From NCBI RefSeq assembly GCF_022760175.1, contig NZ_CP094326.1:1910804-1974803 (forward strand): a DNA stretch of 64,000 nt. The letters run 5' to 3'. The position numbers and the translations under genes are program-made. Below are positions 60,001-64,000 of the stretch, piece by piece; within the stretch, counting starts at the first letter, position 1; every line of letters begins with the position of its first letter. The notes under the pieces were generated by a model. It did no database searches. It was not told where the DNA came from and worked only from the letters and a program-made list of their open reading frames with translations. This DNA comes from Zhouia spongiae (GTDB taxonomy: Bacteria; Bacteroidota; Bacteroidia; Flavobacteriales; Flavobacteriaceae).

Positions 60001-62844
60001 CTATGCTTCGATATAAGTTTCGATCGGAGCACAAGTACAAATTAAATTACGGTCTCCAAAAGCATCGTCAACCCTTCTTACCGATGGCCAGAATTTATTT
60101 TCTGAGATGTACTCTAACGGGAAAGCGGCTTTTTGCCTGCTGTATGGATGGTTCCACTCGTCAGAGGTTAACATCTGAAGCGTATGCGGCGCATTTTTTA
60201 ATACATTGTCTTCGCTGTCAGCTAAAGTGTCAATTTCCTCCCGGATAGATAATAAAGCATCACAGAAACGGTCTAGCTCTTCCTTACTTTCACTCTCTGT
60301 CGGTTCAACCATAATGGTTCCGGCAACCGGGAAAGAAACTGTTGGAGCGTGGAAACCATAATCGATTAAACGCTTTGCAATATCAGTAACCTCGATCCCG
60401 TTTTTCTTAAACGGACGGCAGTCAACGATCATTTCGTGGGCAGCTCTCCCGCATTCGCCTGTATAAAGGATGTCGAACTTTTCAGAAAGACGGGCCTTAA
60501 TGTAGTTGGCATTTAAAATGGCATGAATGGTAGATTGTTTCAATCCCTGAGCTCCAAGCATTTTAATGTATCCGTAAGAGATCAGGCAAACAAGAGCACT
60601 TCCCCAGGGAGCTGCTGATATGGCTTCGATAGCATTGGTGCCACCTGTTTTTATAACAGGGTTTGAAGGTAAAAATTCAACCAGATGTTCGGCAACACAA
60701 ATAGGTCCGACACCCGGTCCGCCGCCACCGTGAGGGATCGCAAATGTTTTATGCAGGTTCAGGTGACAGACATCTGCCCCTATCGTAGCAGGATTTGTAA
60801 GTCCCACCTGGGCATTCATGTTAGCCCCGTCCATATATACCTGTCCGCCGTTATCGTGAATAATCTGAGTAATCTCTTTTATAGACGATTCGAATACTCC
60901 GTGGGTAGAAGGATAGGTCACCATTAATGCTGCAAGGCTGTCTTTGTATTTTTCCGCTTTTTCACGTACATCTTCTACATCAATATTTCCTTTTTCGTCT
61001 GTTTTGGTAACAACAACCTTCATGCCTGCAAGTACTGCCGAAGCCGGGTTTGTACCGTGGGCAGAAGCAGGAATCAAACAGATGTTTCTGTGTCCTTCTC
61101 CTTTTGATTCAAGATACGCCTGAATCGTCATAAGTCCTGCATATTCCCCCTGAGCTCCTGAATTAGGCTGCAATGAAGTTCCTGCAAAACCAGTGATTAC
61201 ATTTAGCTGTTGTTCGAGTGTTTTAAGAACCGTCTGATAGCCTTCGGCCTGGTCTACAGGTGCAAAAGGGTGTATGTTAGCCCATTGAGCCATGCTTAAT
61301 GGGAGCATCTCCGTGGCAGCGTTAAGCTTCATTGTACATGAGCCAAGGGAGATCATGGAATGGTTAAGCGAAAGATCCTTACGCTCTAACTTCCTGATAT
61401 AACGCATCATTTCTGTTTCAGAGTGATACGAGTTAAATACGGCTTCCTGTAAAAAGGCAGAGGTTCTTTTTGTGCCGTTTATAGTTGAGGTAGCTGAAAG
61501 CACAGTGATCGGATCGAATTCTTTTCCGGCTGCTTCAGCAAATATTTTAACGATTACATTCAGGTCGTCAATATTTGTGGCTTCGTTTAAAGACAGAGCC
61601 ACATGGTTTTCGTCTACTGACAAAAAGTTTACTTCATTGGCCTGAGCGATTACCTGTATCTTGGCAGCGTCTGCTTTAACCAATAAGGTGTCGAAATAAG
61701 ATTTGTTTACTTGTTCGTACCCGAGTTCTTTTAGCTTTTGCTCTAAAGTAGCAGCAGAAAAATGAACCTTGTTGGCGATGTATTTAAGTCCTTCCGGGCC
61801 GTGATAAACAGCATACATTCCTGCCATTACAGCCAGTAAAACCTGTGCTGTACAGATATTGGAAGTGGCTTTATCCCTTTTGATATGTTGTTCTCTGGTC
61901 TGAAGCGCCATTCGAAGCGCACGATTTCCGTCTTTATCTTTGGAAACCCCGATAATTCTCCCGGGAATATTACGCTTGTATTCTTCTTTGGTTGCAAAAT
62001 ATCCGGCGTGAGGTCCGCCGTATCCTAAAGGAATTCCAAAACGTTGGGTGGTGCCGACAACCACGTCTGCACCAAATTCTCCCGGAGGAGTTAATACTAC
62101 AAGACTTAAAATGTCGGCGGCAACGGCTACTTTAATTCCGGCAGCATTAGCATTAGCTACAAAATCTTCGTAATTAAACACCTCGCCATATTTTGCAGGG
62201 TATTGAAGCAGTGCCCCGTAATAAGTTTCAGAGAACTCAAAAGTTCTGTGATCTCCGACTTCTACTTCTATACCTAAAGGTTTCGCCTTCGTATTAAGAA
62301 CGGCCAGAGTTTGTGGTAAAATTTCTTCTGAAACGAAAAACTTATTAACGTCTTGTTTTTTCTGATCTCTGCTACGCAGGCTGTGTAGCATGGTCATAGC
62401 CTCAGCTGCTGCTGTAGATTCATCGAGTAAAGATGCGTTTGCCAATTCCATTCCGGTAAGATCGCAGATCATGGTCTGGAAGTTAAGCAATGCCTCTAAA
62501 CGTCCCTGAGCGATCTCTGCCTGATAAGGTGTGTAAGCGGTATACCATCCCGGGTTTTCAAGGATATTTCTTTTAATTACCGAAGGGGTAAAAGCTTCGT
62601 GGTAGCCAAGGCCAATGTATGACTTATATAATTTGTTCTTTGCTGCCAGTTGTAAAATATGAGAAGTATACTCACTTTCACTTAAACCTTCCGGCAGATC
62701 AAGATCATCTTTTAACCTGATTCCGTCCGGTAAAGTTTCATAGATGAGTTGATCTATGCTGTCTGCGCCAATCGTTTTCAGCATTTGGTCGATATCCGTT
62801 GCTCGGGGGCCAATATGACGTAATGCAAAAGAATCTGTTTTCAT
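60001..62844 (-). CDS. gcvP: Glycine dehydrogenase (aminomethyl-transferring), P protein
   Basis: 947 aa, the length of fused single-chain P proteins. Opens with [18 protein letters not shown]; the N-terminal half contains [14 protein letters not shown] and the C-terminal half the PLP lysine in [18 protein letters not shown] plus [13 protein letters not shown]. It decarboxylates glycine and passes the methylamine group to H-protein lipoate in the glycine cleavage system; other components are not in the window. Monocistronic, with its own promoter and terminator. Confidence 0.97.
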   Translation of the reverse strand: MKTDSFALRHIGPRATDIDQMLKTIGADSIDQLIYETLPDGIRLKDDLDLPEGLSESEYTSHILQLAAKNKLYKSYIGLGYHEAFTPSVIKRNILENPGWYTAYTPYQAEIAQGRLEALLNFQTMICDLTGMELANASLLDESTAAAEAMTMLHSLRSRDQKKQDVNKFFVSEEILPQTLAVLNTKAKPLGIEVEVGDHRTFEFSETYYGALLQYPAKYGEVFNYEDFVANANAAGIKVAVAADILSLVVLTPPGEFGADVVVGTTQRFGIPLGYGGPHAGYFATKEEYKRNIPGRIIGVSKDKDGNRALRMALQTREQHIKRDKATSNICTAQVLLAVMAGMYAVYHGPEGLKYIANKVHFSAATLEQKLKELGYEQVNKSYFDTLLVKADAAKIQVIAQANEVNFLSVDENHVALSLNEATNIDDLNVIVKIFAEAAGKEFDPITVLSATSTINGTKRTSAFLQEAVFNSYHSETEMMRYIRKLERKDLSLNHSMISLGSCTMKLNAATEMLPLSMAQWANIHPFAPVDQAEGYQTVLKTLEQQLNVITGFAGTSLQPNSGAQGEYAGLMTIQAYLESKGEGHRNICLIPASAHGTNPASAVLAGMKVVVTKTDEKGNIDVEDVREKAEKYKDSLAALMVTYPSTHGVFESSIKEITQIIHDNGGQVYMDGANMNAQVGLTNPATIGADVCHLNLHKTFAIPHGGGGPGVGPICVAEHLVEFLPSNPVIKTGGTNAIEAISAAPWGSALVCLISYGYIKMLGAQGLKQSTIHAILNANYIKARLSEKFDILYTGECGRAAHEMIVDCRPFKKNGIEVTDIAKRLIDYGFHAPTVSFPVAGTIMVEPTESESKEELDRFCDALLSIREEIDTLADSEDNVLKNAPHTLQMLTSDEWNHPYSRQKAAFPLEYISENKFWPSVRRVDDAFGDRNLICTCAPIETYIEA

Positions 62845-62970
62845 GTGTTTTTTATTTATGCTTTAATAAGAACGGAAACCCGAACAATCATTTCTGTCTT
62901 TAGTTTTTACCAAAAGAGCCTTAGATTCTATTGGTTTCATTTCCTTATTATTTGTGTTGTTTTTGTGGCG

Positions 62971-62978
62971 CAAAAGTA
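62971..62978 (-). promoter_or_regulatory. Bacteroidota-type -7 box for gcvP
   Basis: On the minus strand the box reads TACTTTTG, matching the TAnnTTTG consensus. No strong -33 TTTG is seen, only a T-rich run. It leaves a leader of about 120 nt, in which an ATG-started 25-codon frame occurs; no riboswitch fold is evident to me. Confidence 0.55.
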
Positions 62979-63075
62979 CGTATTAAAATGGTAAAAAAAA
63001 CCATTTTAGTAATCTTGTAACATAAAGTTATAAACCACTGGTTAAGGATATTAACAGTTTCTTTATTTTTGTTGA

Positions 63076-63888
63076 ATGCAATGGCTAAAAACTCTTTTTA
63101 ACTTCTATATTGATGCTAGTGTACATGTTGCTCTGGCTGTATATGCATTAATTCAGGTTACTTGTATTAATTATCAGATTCCTTTTGAGGATCATCTGAG
63201 CCTGGCTATTTTTTTTGGGGTCATTGTATCGTATAACTTTCTTAAGTATGCCGAAGGTGCAGAAAAGTACCTTATAGTAAAGGCAAAATACACAAAGATC
63301 ATTCAGTTTTTCAGCTTTGGCTGTGCTGGGGCGGCGATCTATTTTATGTTGAAACTCCCGTTAAGAACATGGATTTTGCTGGGGATCCTTACAGTTGTTT
63401 CCGCCTTGTATATGATCCCAGTCAGCAGGTTTGGAAAAAATATCAGGAGTCTGACCGGGGCTAAAGTATTTATTGTTGCGCTGGTATGGGCTTTGGTTAC
63501 TGTAGTGTTGCCTGTGCTTGACAATAAGTTGGAAATGACAGGGGATCTGATAGTAGAAACTATTCAACGGTTTTTGTATGTGGTTGCTGTTATGGTTCCT
63601 TTTGAATTAAGAGACCTGGCAAGAGATTCGAAGTCTCTTAAAACGATACCCCAGTTGTTGGGAGTTGGAAAGGCAAAGATGTTTGGTATCCTGATCGTAC
63701 TGTTGTTGTATCTGTTAGATTTTATAAAAGAGAATATTCAGCTTGCACAACATCTTGTGTTGTCGTTAATAACCATATTGGTTATTGTTTTTATTGCCTT
63801 CTCGAAAGAGGACCAGAAAAAATATTATAGTGCCTTTTGGGTAGAAGGAATTCCCGTTATTTGGTGGTTGTTATTGTTTGCCGGGTAA
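63076..63888 (+). CDS. Polytopic membrane protein, UbiA-like
   Basis: 270 aa with about eight hydrophobic helices. The loop VIVSYNFLKYAEGAEKY after helix 2 and FELRDLARDSKSLKTIPQLLGVGKA after helix 5 take the positions of the two Asp-rich loops of UbiA prenyltransferases, though only the second keeps D-x-x-x-D. Common next to core genes in Flavobacteriaceae. Divergent from gcvP. The -7-like TATTTTTG lies immediately before the start. Confidence 0.7.
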   Translation: MQWLKTLFNFYIDASVHVALAVYALIQVTCINYQIPFEDHLSLAIFFGVIVSYNFLKYAEGAEKYLIVKAKYTKIIQFFSFGCAGAAIYFMLKLPLRTWILLGILTVVSALYMIPVSRFGKNIRSLTGAKVFIVALVWALVTVVLPVLDNKLEMTGDLIVETIQRFLYVVAVMVPFELRDLARDSKSLKTIPQLLGVGKAKMFGILIVLLLYLLDFIKENIQLAQHLVLSLITILVIVFIAFSKEDQKKYYSAFWVEGIPVIWWLLLFAG

Positions 63889-63960
63889 TTCGGGTTGAAT
63901 ATTTCGAAGCCTGTCCGTGCGGGAGCTTCAGATGTGTACGATACATATGCTCCGCAGAAC

Positions 63961-64000
63961 TTACTTGGCACTTTCAGATTCAATGACTTTTTTCATGGCT
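63961..64000 (-). CDS. 3' end of an unidentified gene (partial)
   Basis: The minus strand reads AMKKVIESESAK followed by a TAA stop at 63961-63963. The rest lies beyond the window. Product not identifiable. Confidence 0.5.
   Translation of the reverse strand, partial: AMKKVIESESAK

Noticed and set aside
62845-62963. Glycine riboswitch in the gcvP leader
   Set aside because: The leader lacks the conserved glycine-aptamer motifs and paired stems I would expect; only a short uORF-like frame is seen.

Overview
The window looks like the chromosome of a marine or soil Flavobacteriaceae-type Bacteroidota. It is AT-rich, most secreted proteins carry SPII or SPI leaders, there are DUF4369/TlpA and FGE-type sulfatase/GH20 proteins, and a TAnnTTTG-type promoter box lies in front of gcvP.

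Layout. 1-2.4 kb: two ordinary minus-strand genes (amidohydrolase, AraC regulator). About 3-48.3 kb: a long array of small, functionally unrelated, almost all minus-strand genes that I read as an integron cassette array. From about 8 to 48 kb most units share one architecture. On the minus strand a unit opens with GTT plus a few unit-specific bases, holds one to four genes, and closes with the reverse complement of those same bases ending in AAC. A 70-135 bp imperfect palindrome then follows and ends in CGTT. This pairing of core site with inverse core site is the hallmark of integron cassettes bounded by attC sites. I could pair both ends for about 15 units, including two gene-less units that resemble each other. 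Below about 8 kb the signals are degenerate.

The upstream end of the array (about 48.38-48.64 kb) carries a decayed tyrosine recombinase C-terminus. It keeps recognisable R, H, R, H and Y motifs but has internal stops, so the array now appears to lack a working integrase inside this window (a CALIN-like state). Most attC sites are split at one fixed point, and in one orientation, by an IS1182-like element. There are six near-identical full copies (524-525 aa transposase) and about seven internally deleted, roughly 300 bp MITE-like relatives. An IS110-family element sits in another attC, at the inverse core. The IS and MITE right ends carry a hairpin with T-runs on both strands, which would insulate neighbouring cassettes transcriptionally.

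Cassette cargo includes a rifampin ADP-ribosyltransferase (Arr), a MATE efflux pump, a frameshifted pentapeptide-repeat gene, a GNAT acetyltransferase, a LysE exporter, several VOC/glyoxalase proteins, Crp and AraC regulators, an HNH-like protein, a 639 aa protein with a PD-(D/E)xK-like motif, a MATE/lipoprotein/pentapeptide multigene unit, and many short secreted or lipoprotein unknowns. A roughly 65 bp repeat occurs in inverted orientation just outside both ends (about 2.43-2.50 and 48.85-48.92 kb).

48.9-64 kb returns to ordinary chromosomal genes: a conserved hypothetical, glycosyltransferase plus methyltransferase, two sulfatases and a GH20 hexosaminidase (sulfated glycan breakdown) interleaved with NYN and STAS-like proteins, a KASIII-like synthase with a problematic start, gcvP, and a polytopic UbiA-like protein.
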